Shown here: positions 53,199 to 64,000 of the stretch, piece after piece | Layout of the letters: each line of letters starts with the position of its first letter | Position numbering within the stretch: the stretch's first letter is position 1 | Assembly: GCF_964355755.1 (NCBI RefSeq) | Contig: NC_092671.1 | Coordinates: forward strand, 40,623,804-40,687,803 | Length of the DNA stretch: 64,000 bases | Reading direction: 5' to 3' | Origin: Antedon mediterranea | Taxonomy: Eukaryota; Echinodermata; Crinoidea; Comatulida; Antedonidae | Translations under genes and position numbers: made by a program | Notes under the pieces: model-generated | The model's database searches: none | What the model was told of the DNA's origin: nothing | The model's input: only the letters and a program-made list of their open reading frames with translations

Positions 53199-56100
53199 AT
53201 GGCAAGCCGAGGCGGAGCACAGCGTCCAAATGGTACCCAGGGCAAGATATGTCAATTTAAACTTGTCCTTCTTGGTGAATCGGCTGTAGGTAAAAGTAGT
53301 CTTGTGTTGAGATTTGTAAAAGGGCAGTTTCATGAATATCAAGAATCTACAATTGGAGGTATGGTCTTGTGAATATCTATCTATAAATTAATATAAAATT
53401 AATGTCCATGTTCAATGATGTTAATTTTTCAGGCTGCTGCTTATCAAGTTCTCAGTTTCTAGCTTAAAAGTGAGCAACTTAGAGACACTCTATGCTACAT
53501 CTGTTTGTCTTAAGTGCTTTCTTTTCATTTCAAATTATATTGACAGATGACCTTTCACAATCTATTTGTTTGATATTTTCAAAGTATAATCCCCAAACTC
53601 AGGTCAGAAGAAAGTAACTGACCTAGATATTTTCACTGAAATTTTTTCTTAAAAAAATCAAACTTTCTTAGGATTCAACCCCTTCAAGTATGGGCATATT
53701 TGTTTAAATGATTGTAAAATATAATAATAAAAACTAGTAGGTAAATTAAAGGTACACTAAATGCATTTCTTCACAGTTAGTTATGAAAAAAAATTAACCA
53801 ATGGAAAGAATACCACATTGTGTGCACAGAAGCTTGTATGCTGTTAAATCATGCCAAGAAAAAAAACTATTTTATTTATAATTAGTGTCTTTCCTTTCAG
53901 TTCAGGGGAAATGTCTAGTAATCATGTAGTAAACTGAATGAACTTTTTTTTAAATTTGAACAATGTTACATGAAGTTTGAGGTAAAATAAACGTCTAAAC
54001 AACTTCCTGGTTTGTTTGCAGGGTCAAAGGTTGAATAATAAACATTTACAGAGAAGTATTGACTAAATGACTACTTGCTATGAATTGTTCATTTCATTGT
54101 TTAAAGACTTTGTAAAGGATGCTCTATTAAAAAATGCTTTGTATTATTTATTTCAAACATAAATAAGCATTTTTTTTCTAGATGTTACATATTTTTTAAT
54201 GTTTGATTCATATAATGTACATTAATTTTAAATTTTTTATATCTGTAAAATTGTAATAATTTCAGCCTTTGGCTGCCGGTATGATTTCTTTGATTGAATA
54301 AATAAACCTTGATTATATATAATAAACCTTGATTATAATATATATAATAAACCTTGATTATATATAATAAACTGCAGTTTTGAACAACATTTGTGGAGTA
54401 AAATCAATTTATAATCATTACTTTTGATGTTCACTTTGTTCCAGCTGCCTTCTTAACACAGACGGTTTGTCTAGATGACACAACTGTTAAGTTTGAAATC
54501 TGGGACACAGCAGGCCAAGAAAGGTATCATAGCCTAGCCCCTATGTACTACAGAGGTGCCCAGGCAGCTATCGTTGTTTATGACATTACAAATCAAGTAA
54601 GCTCATAAAATAGTGGTTTTTTGCCTTTTTTCACCAGAAAAACAAACTAGAGCTAGGGAGTAGTCTTGTTCAAGAGTAACAGCAGTGTATTTTTTGTAAG
54701 CTTCCCCCTTCCCAGCATTTTTAATTTTTATGTGTGTGGTTTAATAAATAAATAAACATACAGTAACTAAACACCATGGATAAGAAGATAACTAGTAGAC
54801 TGTGTAGATAAGAAGGGTCTAATTATTCTGCAGTGTCATTTTTGTATTAACTGAATGTGGTATAATAGTATACTGGTTGAAATCTCTCCTTCCGCAGGCC
54901 ATTAAACTTAAAATTAAAAATCATAAAAGATTATTGTTCTATGAAATGTTTGGGTATTAATTATTACTAAATAAATGAAAATTGTTTAGTACTGTACTGT
55001 ATGCTCTTTTATATTTGAGCATATAAACATTAAACACAGTAATACTACAGTAACTGTTAATGATATAATTATGGTTTCCTTTTTTCTACTGTATAATAAT
55101 TATTATACTGTATGATGATACTGTATGATGATACTGTATGATGGAATTAAGTTTCTCCAGCATAAGTGCATTCTACGTAAAAAAAAAAACTATCATGTCA
55201 CTTTGTGATTTCAGGATACTTTTGGAAGAGCAAAAACCTGGATAAAAGAACTTCAACGTCAAGCCAGCCCAAACATAGTCATAGCCCTTGCTGGAAACAA
55301 AGCAGATTTAGCTAATAAAAGAATGGTAGAATTTGATGTTAGTATATTTTCATTTATTTTGTGTCTGTGTATGAAAGTTGTAGTAATGAAAGAAGCATTA
55401 ATGATTTCCTTTTTTAAATTAATTTTTTCCCTTTTTTTTCCATAATTTATCAAAACAGGTTATTTCAGGTAAAAAGATGAACAATGCTACAAATAGCCAG
55501 AAGGCGGAAACATTTTATAATACAAAAGTTAAAATGCATAAACAAATATCAGATGTTTTTTTTTTCAAGTGAATTTTTTTCAGATATATTTTATTGTCCC
55601 AAAAAGACGAAGAATGCTACAAATAGCCAAAAGGCTGAAACCGTAACATTTGACAGTATAAAGGTTAAAATTCATAACAAAATATCATATGCATTATATA
55701 TGTATAAAATGTAAAGGCAATAAAATTACATTACAACATTACATGTTAATGTTTTAATGCAACAAATATTATTTGTTAATGTTGTTAGTTAATTTCTAAC
55801 AATATTAACAGATATTAAAGTTTGTTCTTGTGTAAATATTTGTTGATCTTCTCAGTTGATTGAAATGTAATTTTTTATAAATGTGTCTCATTTTATGTTG
55901 ATATGTACTAAATTTAATATGGCTGAAATAAATTGTGTACATAAAATATTATACAAATAATGAATGTGTAAGAGTGCAATGGTACAAATAATTGCATTAT
56001 TTACCTATACATAATGTCTGTTTTTTTGTTATCCATGTATAGGAAGCTCAAGCATATGCAGATGACAATAGCTTACTGTTTATGGAAACATCAGCTAAAA

Positions 56101-56472
56101 CAGCAATGAATGTCAATGATATTTTCTTGGCAATAGGTGAGATTATACATTTTTCAATCTTTTAATTTGAAAGCAGAATGTTTTGCTTTTCAACTTTTAA
56201 ATATACAGTTATTCATACTAAGCATTTCATGCTAAATTTCAAATTGAGGAAAATAAATATGGATGACTGTTTATTGAAACTGTTTTACTTGCTTCAACAC
56301 TATGTAGGTACTATTGTTTATTATACTAAAATCTACTTTTTTTTATTTAGCAAAAAAGCTTCCGAAGAACGAACCAGCTGGCGGTCAAGCCGGAGGCCAA
56401 AGACAAGGCGGCCCGGTGGTGATACCTGATGAGAGGGGGGGACAATCTTCAGGTTCATGTTGTGCTAAATGA
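53199..56472 (+). CDS. RAB5: Rab5 small GTPase
   Basis: Five exons (53199-53358, 54445-54596, 55215-55337, 56043-56136, 56351-56472) encode 216 residues, the usual Rab5 size. Motifs: GESAVGKSS (26-34), effector-loop [31 protein letters not shown] with catalytic Gln 78, NKAD (132-135) and ETSAK (160-164). The C terminus ends SGSCCAK, a CC-type double geranylgeranylation site. Known role: early endosome fusion and endocytic transport. All junctions are GT-AG. A non-coding first exon probably lies upstream, as the ATG is preceded by AT-rich leader without TATA. A canonical paralogue for comparison with the divergent gene at 16.5 kb. Confidence 0.97.
54290..54372 (+). repeat. Short AT-rich tandem repeat in Rab5 intron 1
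   Basis: AATAAACCTTGATTATATAT recurs three to four times. Confidence 0.8.
55468..55710 (+). repeat. Imperfect direct duplication in Rab5 intron 3
   Basis: AATGCTACAAATAGCCA, AAGGC(G/T)GAAAC and AAAATATCA(T/G)AT segments occur twice about 120 bp apart. They lie in an open frame but show no Rab similarity; I treat them as intronic. Confidence 0.6.
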
Positions 56473-58150
56473 AAAGCCCAACTGTTTCATTCACAATTTA
56501 TTAACAATTAAGCTAGTCCGCAGGCACTCCAAACGGGAAATAATGTGTTATCAACCCTATAAAACAAAGCTAACATTTGTATCCACAAAGTAGTCTATTG
56601 ACTAGTTTAAACATCCCCCCCCCCCCCCAACCCACAACCCCAATCCAACTTTTATTTTTATACCCCTATGTTTTTCTTTCTCTTTTTCATCTTTCCTACA
56701 ATGTGTTTTTATGTCACCTTGTGTCTGGTATCTGTCCTCCTTTTTTGTGTATTTCAATATGATACATATTTGATTCTTGTTTTTAAAGCACTTCAATATC
56801 ACAGTGTTAATTGATGGTGTAGTAATCCTGGTTATCACAACATAACTACTGTATTTGTACTATAAGTTTATATAGGTGGGTGGGAGTAGTTAAAAGACAA
56901 TAATCAACTCATCAGACATAATCAAATATTATTATTTCTGTATTAATCCTTATGTTAAATTGTAAAAGAATGTTTGTAGTGATACTATAAATAGAACATT
57001 ATCAATGGTAGGTAGGCATGTTGTACATTATTGACTGTAAGTGGGTGGTTTTTGTCATTTAATGTTCAGTTGACAACCACAATGTGAATTATGATATTTT
57101 TGCACAGGCAAATTACTATTTAATTTTTTATTTCAAAAATCAGCGGACAATTGTTTTTTTTTGTAATTTCCCATTTAAACTCTGAAGCATATTATATAAA
57201 TATTTCTTATTAATAATACAAAATAATTTGGTGGGATAAAGTGGTGTGTAATAATATTGATTTGCTTAATTGAGATTTCCTTTGTATTCTTGTGACCATA
57301 CATTGATGTTTGCTCCTTTTTGAAAAAAAATCAAAGTATGTACGTAAAAGGTTTGTTAAAGCTACCGTATACTACTGCAGTAATATTTATTATACTCTTA
57401 AGTCTTTTTTTTTCATAAGCTTTTAGATGTTGCCGATTAAATATATTTTAAGTAAGTCATGGATAATTATGTAAATGTCATCTAATGATTTTGTAAGGAA
57501 ACATTAAATGCTAAATAAGTTGAGCAAACAATAAATGAAATGTGATTTGTTTTGGACTTGCAGATTAAACAATTTTCTTAAGTTTAACCTAATGTGACCC
57601 TTCAATGTGTTTATGCAGATTTTTGGAAGGTGGTTTAATAATCAATGATGTAATAAAGAACAGTATATATGCTAGTACACAGGTATATAAATATATATAA
57701 ATATAAAATGTATTTGTTAATTTTTATCACAATTAGCCTAGCATTTAATTAAGTTTTTGTATGAGGGAACTGGTTATAGTTTTAGATTTTGGTCTCACAA
57801 AAATAATTAGTTAAAAATAACAAAATAAAAAATTGCAAAATATTTAAATCAAAATATGACAGACTATTTGAAATGTATTCACTAATTACTCAAAACTTGT
57901 GGATTAATCAAAAGTTAAGAACAGTTATGAGTATGTTTTAGTGGATGATATTTGTAAAGTACCGTATAACATTTCCAAGAATGCATGTTGCATGTGCTGT
58001 TGTAACAGAAATTATGTCTGCTTTTGAACCAATGTTGTACACCCCAGTAACTGCAGTAATGAGGTTTTTTAAAAGTTAACTGCAACATAATATTTACTAT
58101 TTGCTGTTAATATCAGTTAATAATGTTCGTTATCTCTGTAAAGAAATAGA
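56473..58150. other. Rab5 3' UTR and flank
   Basis: AT-rich, no frames with domains. AATAAA at 57530-57535 and another near 57649 are candidate polyadenylation signals. A poly-C run lies near 56620. Confidence 0.5.
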
Positions 58151-58153
58151 AAT

Positions 58154-58310
58154 GCTTGGTTCCCACTAGAGACGCAACACAACGATGTAACGCAACGTTA
58201 AAGATTTGACCAATCACAAGGTATGGATTTATTCGACTGTCGCTTGTCATTGGTCAACTCGTTTGCGTTGCGTCTACGTCGTTGCGTTGCGTCTCTAGTG
58301 GGAACCAAGC
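58154..58310. mobile_element. GGTTCCCACTAG-family MITE, third copy
   Basis: Starts GCTTGGTTCCCACTAGAG and ends CTCTAGTGGGAACCAAGC, with GACGCAAC-rich subterminal repeats and TTGACCAATCACAAG inside, as in the copies in the Rab5-like gene introns. Confidence 0.88.
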
Positions 58311-58372
58311 TTTAGAGGTGAACCAACATCATAAGATTCAAAAGCAGTTCAATAATTGCGTGACAAAGCTTC

Positions 58373-58373
58373 A

Positions 58374-58408
<35 letters not shown>
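58373..58408 (+). repeat. (ATT)n microsatellite
   Basis: About 12 uninterrupted trinucleotide units. Confidence 0.95.
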
Positions 58409-58740
58409 GTGCTGTTTACTAACCTTGTACATACTCCATGGGTAGCTCATGTATATGTTTATTTCCAATTTGTTGTGGCCATGTTGATAATACCAATGAT
58501 GTAATCAGTGTATGTGCTTGTAGGCAGACGGATTTAAGTATGTACTCTTATACTGTATATTATATAACAGATCAAATTTGTACAAGAAAAAAAATAGATT
58601 GTGAAGTTTAAGTTGCTACATCTCATCTATTATATTCTATGAATGGACTTGTAGAAAACATTGATATTAAATTGTACCACAAATCCAAACATGGTCTTCG
58701 TATATTTTGTGTCTTAATTTGTAGTCACTAGAGGGTGAGC

Positions 58741-60042
58741 TCGCTTCGCTCGCTCCCCCTCTAGGAAGTGTAGACGATGGTTCTCGGAATGATAATGTTC
58801 TCCTTATACGTTTTCTGTCGGTTACCATTATTGAAAATGCTTGACATTCGTAAAACTAAACTACTTTGTATCACAGTGTTTAAGATGATTAATAACATTT
58901 TAAAGTATAGTTTTTATTGTTTGGTAGGGCCCTTTGGAGAGGCGGAGGTCATTTGAGGGAGGTGCTTATTCGAGGGATATATGTTAAATTTTTTAGTTTT
59001 AATAATATGGTAACATTTATAATCAAATGAAATCCTCTAATAGATATGAAAAGTGCTAAAGAAGAATAACAAATGCTTGGTAAATTGTAGATAACAGTGC
59101 GGTGAATTCTACTACAAATAGTATAATTGTGTTATTATAAATATGTGGATGGACGTTTATTAGATAGTTGGGTTGGGGGGGGGGGGGTTATTATTCAAAG
59201 TGATGTTTTATTGGAGAGGCATTTATTCAAATGAATACCATCCTAACAATTATTAATACATTATTTAATTTAATCATCTTTTGAAACTAACTGCCGTGAC
59301 AGAGTGGGCCCAAGAAAGAAGACATTACGGCTTGCAACATGGGCAGACATCTTGGTCCTAATGGGACACAGGAAGATAGCCTACAGTTATTCCTGCAAGC
59401 TTACTCAATAAAACTCAGCTATCGGGATTTCACTCGAAAAATGTCTTATCATCAAATCTCCCTATGTAATTTTATAATACTATTCCCCACAATATATTCT
59501 GATTCTTTATGGCGTATATTTAATTTGATCTTTATTAATTTGCAGTATAATTCCTATTATTTAACTACTGTACCTTCACACACGCGCGGTATCTATATAT
59601 AAATTATGGTTAATTCTGACATATTTTTCGTCTTCCAAAGGGACACTGTATTGATTGATGGAAAGTGCCTGTTTCCAGTCACCTTTAGGGTCAAATCTAT
59701 TATTTTAACTGCTCCCTTGTGTATAAAAGAGAGAAAATATTTGAAACCAGGTTGTTGCAAGGTGAACTTATCTTAAACCCGGAAATTACTTTGACCGGGA
59801 AGAATTGAAATTGAAATGAAAAACAAATGTTGAAATCATAAATTTTGATAAAAAACTCTTTATAATATCTTCCTAAGATAGAAATATGGAACAATAGCGT
59901 CGGCGTGAACACTAATGTTATCAAATCTACGTTTCGCGGTACATCTCAGATAGATAAGGTAGGTATCCAAGGCGGAGATTTGTACCAAAGTTTTTGCATT
60001 GTGCTCGCCTATGTCAGAATTAACCATAATTTATATATAGAT
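58741..60042 (-). mobile_element. 1.3-kb repeat element, copy 2 (inverted)
   Basis: Reverse-complement counterpart of 37655-38955. Begins at the palindromic CTCGCTTCGCTCGCTCC next to CCCTCTAG and ends at the TATATATAG terminus near 60042. The encoded MGRHLGPNGTQEDSLQLF frame is at 59339 with one residue change near DFTRK relative to copy 1. Confidence 0.78.
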
Positions 60043-61050
60043 GAGTATACAGTACTTTCCTTTACGACGCCTGAGGGAATAGACACTTGTGGAACGACAC
60101 AGAGATTGGAATGTTCCATTCATCGCAAATCAATACATTTGTATAAACGTATATTAAATCTATCAAAATAGTATTTTTTAAAGAAAATCGGCCTGTCTTC
60201 AACATTATGATACTGTACTCGAGCTGTTCAACCGGTTTTCAGCTATTAAAAACAATTATCCTAGGAGAAGATAGGAAAATGCGAAGTATCCTCGTATTAT
60301 TGTGTGCAGGTATTTTTCATGAGGACATCCATTAGACAGTGTATACCACGATCGAAAAAAACCCCTATTTGGGAAAAATCGTTGAACCTAAATTCGTTTT
60401 AATTGTCAATAAGTAATTATCTAACTAAATTTAATTAGTACACAGGGTTACATCAGGTGGTTAAAATCAGTACCGAGATTCTAACCAACTTTATATACCA
60501 TCGAGTAAACATTCTAGAAATAACGCGCGATTTACCGAATTTTGCCCTTACGTAAATTTATATATAGATCACAGGACTTTGAGTTTGAAATTTGGAACTG
60601 AACAGCGGCGGTTGAATAATTTCTATTTGTTTTTTGAAACATAAACATTTACAAAAAATAATTAACAATAAAATAAATGTGTAAACACATTAAATTTTAC
60701 TATGATGATGCATTTTATTTCGTAACTAAATTCAATTCGAAATATAAACAACGTCAATGGTAAAATCAACGCCCATGATGTCTTTCAACGTTTTTACAAC
60801 GTCATAATGATTAACATAATCTTTAGCATTGATGGATGAACACACTTCATATTGTTCAAAATATATCATGCACAATGTCTTCCAGATGTTATAATTCACA
60901 ACAACGATTTACATAACATTTCTTTCAACGAATTGCAGATAGTTATTTATCCTGTTAAGAGGTGAGTTTGTTGCAATAGGGATTTCACACAGGTAAGACG
61001 TATTTTCCTCTTTTGTAATTCAATTCAAATTACAATTTACCATTGTTTTT
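60043..61050. other. Intergenic, no gene seen
   Basis: AT-rich sequence without exon-like frames or clear repeat structure. Confidence 0.45.
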
Positions 61051-61054
61051 AGTC

Positions 61055-61150
61055 GCGTGGACGCGACTCTATAGTTCACTATGTCGGCGGTCTGTCTGTC
61101 GGTCCGGTATCACTATGCGTTTTAGCACGCGACTTATGGATGTTGGCCTT
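61055..61150 (+). repeat. Dispersed GGTC/TGTC-rich repeat copy
   Basis: AGTCGCGTGGACGCGACTCTA, given here as two parts AGTCGCGTGG and ACGCGACTCTA, then TTCACTATGTCGGCGG, GGTCCGGTATCACTATGCG and TTAGCACGCGACTTATGG. The GTCGCG/CGCGAC ends are inverted, so termini may be TIR-like. Confidence 0.7.
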
Positions 61151-61959
61151 GTTTTACAACAACACCCAACAATACACCAAAAAGGTAGGGGGTAATTGTC
61201 AGAGATGATATTGAGTGATAAAATATATTGCCTGTAACTTAACCTAGGTTAAATTGTTTAAATAAATAAGGGACGTGAATCTAGCATATCTCTCGAGTTC
61301 GTTATTATTCTAACTCTTAATTTTGGTAACTTATGTAGTTTTATGTGTTGGGTGTTCATTTCCCCATTCAATGTTTCCTTATTGAAGATGTGGCAAGATA
61401 ACTGCGTTATATAGAATTATTAGTATGTGCACAGGAAAAATATTTTAACTTTGCAGATGATACCAATGCCCTTATCAATCTTATTACATACATATTTGAT
61501 GTGGAGTTTCCAGCTTAAATTTTCGTTTATAGGCCTAATAATACCGTAAGAAAGTAATTTTTTATAATATTTTTAGGTTTGTACCATTAATTTTTGTGGG
61601 AATATTTTGTCTCGGTATTACGATTTTTTGTGTTGTGAAAATAACATAATTATAGTTTTATTTACATTTAGGACAAGTTTGTTTGCTTTGAACCATTCAT
61701 TAAATTTAGAGTTACGAACAAGCCATTCCTTGCTGGTCAGCAGAAGGCAGAGTTTTTTATTTCTCCATCATGGGGATATGAAGATACTGTACTTTCAGTT
61801 TTCTTGGCCATGGTTTCTTTTATAAAAAAAAAGTGCATCATTGCCATGTTGTTGAATATTCTTATTGAATGTATTAGTTATACAATCAATTAAATACTAA
61901 CTGTAGCTGTAGCGTGACTATTTCGCAATGTGTGTTTATTGTATAGATCTTATTGATTT

Positions 61960-62500
61960 GTTTTATTATACATCAGGTGAATATTTACATCCATTGAAAA
62001 TCAATTGGATTATTCCATTTAGGTTGCAGAAGTTGATTGGAAATTCTAATTAGCAATCTTTCTTTAATGAGATTTTTTCATCTTTAATTGACGATAGAAT
62101 GACTCATATTTTAATGAACCAATATAATAGTTTTAACTAGACTAGACACTCTTAATATCTCATCCACAATCGCCATTAGAGATTGTTATACTGTTCTATT
62201 TGTTTGCAATGTTTTACTTTATCATCAAAGATCTATTATTTATAATTTATTCATAGTTAATAATCGTCATGATACCCTCACTTTCAAGCATCTTTGCTTC
62301 AGTAATGATATGTCAAAATTTTTCATCCCGACCAGCTTCACTAGAACTTGGAATTCCATACCCAATGAGATTCGCGATATTTTTGTTAATGGTTCATTTA
62401 TTAATTTTAAATTATCTCTAAAGCAATATTTTAAATGTCGGAGAGAAACTTTTAACTTTTTCAATCATTTTTTTAATCTTGTGAAATGTCTATGTTATTA
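61960..62500 (+). pseudogene. Decayed non-LTR retrotransposon ORF2 end
   Basis: A frame at 62310 gives FFIPTSFTRTWNSIPNEIRD and INFKLSLKQYF, the common WNSLP(N/D)EIR ... FK..L..YF end of non-LTR reverse transcriptases. The part upstream (YYTSGEYLHPLKINWIIPF style frame) is compatible with the same element but broken by stops. Confidence 0.5.
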
Positions 62501-62613
62501 TAGTATATATATTCTTGTTTTTTTATAATTTTTGTGTTGGAGAGACATACCTTACCGGTGACAGCGTTTTGTTTAATGCTATTGTCTCTCATCGGCTTCG
62601 TGTCTTGTAGGCT

Positions 62614-62642
62614 ACTTCAGATATATATATATATATATATTT
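62614..62642 (+). repeat. (AT)n microsatellite
   Basis: Uninterrupted AT dinucleotides, about 11 units, followed by TTTCTTTCTTTG. Confidence 0.85.
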
Positions 62643-62768
62643 CTTTCTTTGTTTTGTAATTATTATTTCATGTTTATTGCCGAAATTAATAAAATAAAAT
62701 AAAATAAATAAAATAACTTTTGTTTTTTTTTACATAATTTTGATTTTTTTTTCGAGATATCTGTTACA

Positions 62769-63343
62769 ATGACATCCAAAACAGGAGCTAGCGTTGATGT
62801 CGAAATAGCGGGCAACTCCGGAGACGCCGCCATACCTACCACAGCATCTAATCCAAGTGAACTTGCAAACCTCTCAAATGAGGCTCTCAATTCTCTCAGT
62901 GAAAAATTTGGAAGTAAGTCATATAATAATATTTGAAAAAGTTTGGGTTGATGGGTGCCTTTAAAAAAAATATTTCCTATGCTCACAATATTTTGATTTT
63001 TATAAGATGTTTGTGTAAATAAAATTGTGTACAAAGTTTAATGTTAATATGTTTATGATAAAAAGTACTGATCCCCTTTCCACTATGAATATATAACTTA
63101 AATTCTCATGGCTTATGTTTTCTCACTTTAAATTCCTTTTTTAATTAAAGTTCTTTTATATTTGGTTTTGTTCCGCTAGTACCTGTGTTTGCAGTAGTAG
63201 CTTCCATAGCTGCCCTATTATTAGGCCTAAAACTGTTATGTTGCTGCATATGTATTTTTAAGATGTGCTGCAAGAAAAAAAAAGGTCTGAAGGGCGTTGA
63301 CTTGACGAGTGTTTCCATGTTAGAAAACAGCTTAATGGAACAG
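62769..63343 (+). CDS. SYT1: Synaptotagmin, N-terminal exons only (partial)
   Basis: Two exons, 62769-62913 and 63180-63343, join in frame (GT-AG) to give 103 residues and end in phase 0 at CAG|GTATGT. A short polar luminal segment is followed by one transmembrane helix (VFAVVASIAALLLGLKLL), a Cys cluster (CCCICIFKMCC, a known palmitoylation zone in synaptotagmins) and KKKKG. Then comes KGVDLTSVSMLENS, the linker motif that resembles KGVDLKSVQLLG of invertebrate synaptotagmin 1. The C2A and C2B domains must lie beyond 64000. Known role: calcium sensor for vesicle exocytosis. Paralogue assignment (1 versus 2 or 8) is inferred. Confidence 0.75.
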
Positions 63344-63565
63344 GTATGTTATTTATTGTTCCGTCTTCATAGTATCTTGTGATGATGATATATTCATTTT
63401 TTACAATATGTAATAATACTAATAATAATAAAAATGTTAAATTGTGACTTTTAGAGCGCATGCTGATGCGCTTCACATAAAATAAAAGTAATCCCTGAAA
63501 AAATAAAATAAAAAAGAACAACTAAAAATTGGAGTGACAGGCCATAACATATAGACCTACTAGGT

Positions 63566-64000
63566 GACATAAAATATTATACAAATAATGAATGTGTAAG
63601 AGTGCAATGGTACAAATAATTGCATTATTTACCTATACATAACGTCTGTATTTTTATACATGTATAGGAAGCTCAAGCATATGCAGATGACAATAGCTTA
63701 CTGTTGATTGGAAACATCAGCTAAAACAGCAATGAATGTCAATGATATTTTCTTGGCAAGAGGTAACATTATAACTTTTTACAATCTTTTAATTTAAAAT
63801 ACAAAAAGTGTTTTGCTAAAGTTATTTACACTAAGCATTTCATGCTAAATTTCAAATTGAGGAAAATAAATATTCTTCCCTGGTGATCAAAGGTGTGTTT
63901 GTTGAAACTGTTTTACTTGCTTCAATATTATCAACACTATGTAGGTACTATTGTGTGTTATTATACTAAAATCTACTTCTTTTTTTTATTTAGCAAAAAA
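63566..64000 (+). pseudogene. Duplicated Rab5 exon 4 with flanking introns, frameshifted
   Basis: Matches 55940-56356 of the Rab5 gene nearly base for base, including intron flanks and the following acceptor (TTTATTTAGCAAAAAA at the window edge). The exon copy, 63668-63762, is 95 nt versus 94 in Rab5 because CTGTTTATGG became CTGTTGATTGG, which shifts the frame. Lies in synaptotagmin intron 2; retained introns indicate DNA-level duplication, not retrocopying. Confidence 0.9.

Noticed and set aside
61607-61825. 72-codon frame upstream of the synaptotagmin gene
   Set aside because: Starts in AT-rich DNA near retroelement debris; no similarity that I can name.

Overview
This window is metazoan genomic DNA. 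It has intron-bearing genes with GT-AG junctions, AT-rich non-coding sequence, several minisatellite or satellite arrays, MITE families and LTR/non-LTR retroelements. The gene set (BAK-type Bcl-2 protein, Rab5, ciliary EFHB, synaptotagmin) and the repeats (pervasive TAGGCCTA-type motif, GGTTCCCACTAG and AGCTCTGTCTACACT MITEs) suggest a marine invertebrate deuterostome. An echinoderm is my best guess, at low confidence.

Layout. 1-5440: a 106-bp satellite, then an ~87-bp satellite, then the 106-bp satellite again in inverted orientation. 6.7-8.2 kb: two TIR elements, one carrying a tRNA-like fragment. 8445-10527 (+): a complete four-exon BAK homologue, 218 aa. 11.9-15.5 kb: arrays of 71-bp and 28-bp units. 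16484-18809 (+): a divergent five-exon Rab5 paralogue lacking the catalytic Gln and ending in six cysteines plus ILL. 20.1-21.6 kb: a 148-159-bp satellite between two convergent genes. 22111-50465 (-): EFHB (CFAP21), nine coding exons plus an alternative first exon. Its introns hold three more arrays (40, 46 and 38 bp), two MITEs and a very large first intron full of mobile elements. 41244-50178: an intact Ty3/Gypsy element whose 3' LTR is split by a second LTR element (45537-50068). That second element has identical LTRs, a broken gag and one intact GC-rich 416-423-codon ORF. 53199-56472 (+): canonical Rab5, 216 aa. 58.7-60.0 kb: an inverted copy of a 1.3-kb element also present at 37.7-39.0 kb. 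62769-63343 (+): the first two coding exons of a synaptotagmin, continuing past the window. 63566-64000: a frameshifted duplicate of Rab5 exon 4 with intron flanks.

The genes are not an operon. The two Rab5-type genes share internal exon lengths (152, 123, 94 nt) and phases, so they come from one duplication and now flank EFHB. EFHB and Rab5 are divergently transcribed. An RFX/X-box match lies 137 bp upstream of the EFHB start codon, as expected for a ciliary gene. The most unusual items are the LTR element with an intact, apparently spliced accessory ORF, the catalytically altered Rab5 paralogue, and independent tandem duplications across 5' splice sites in two genes, one creating a possible in-frame 14-codon exon in BAK next to the BH3 region.
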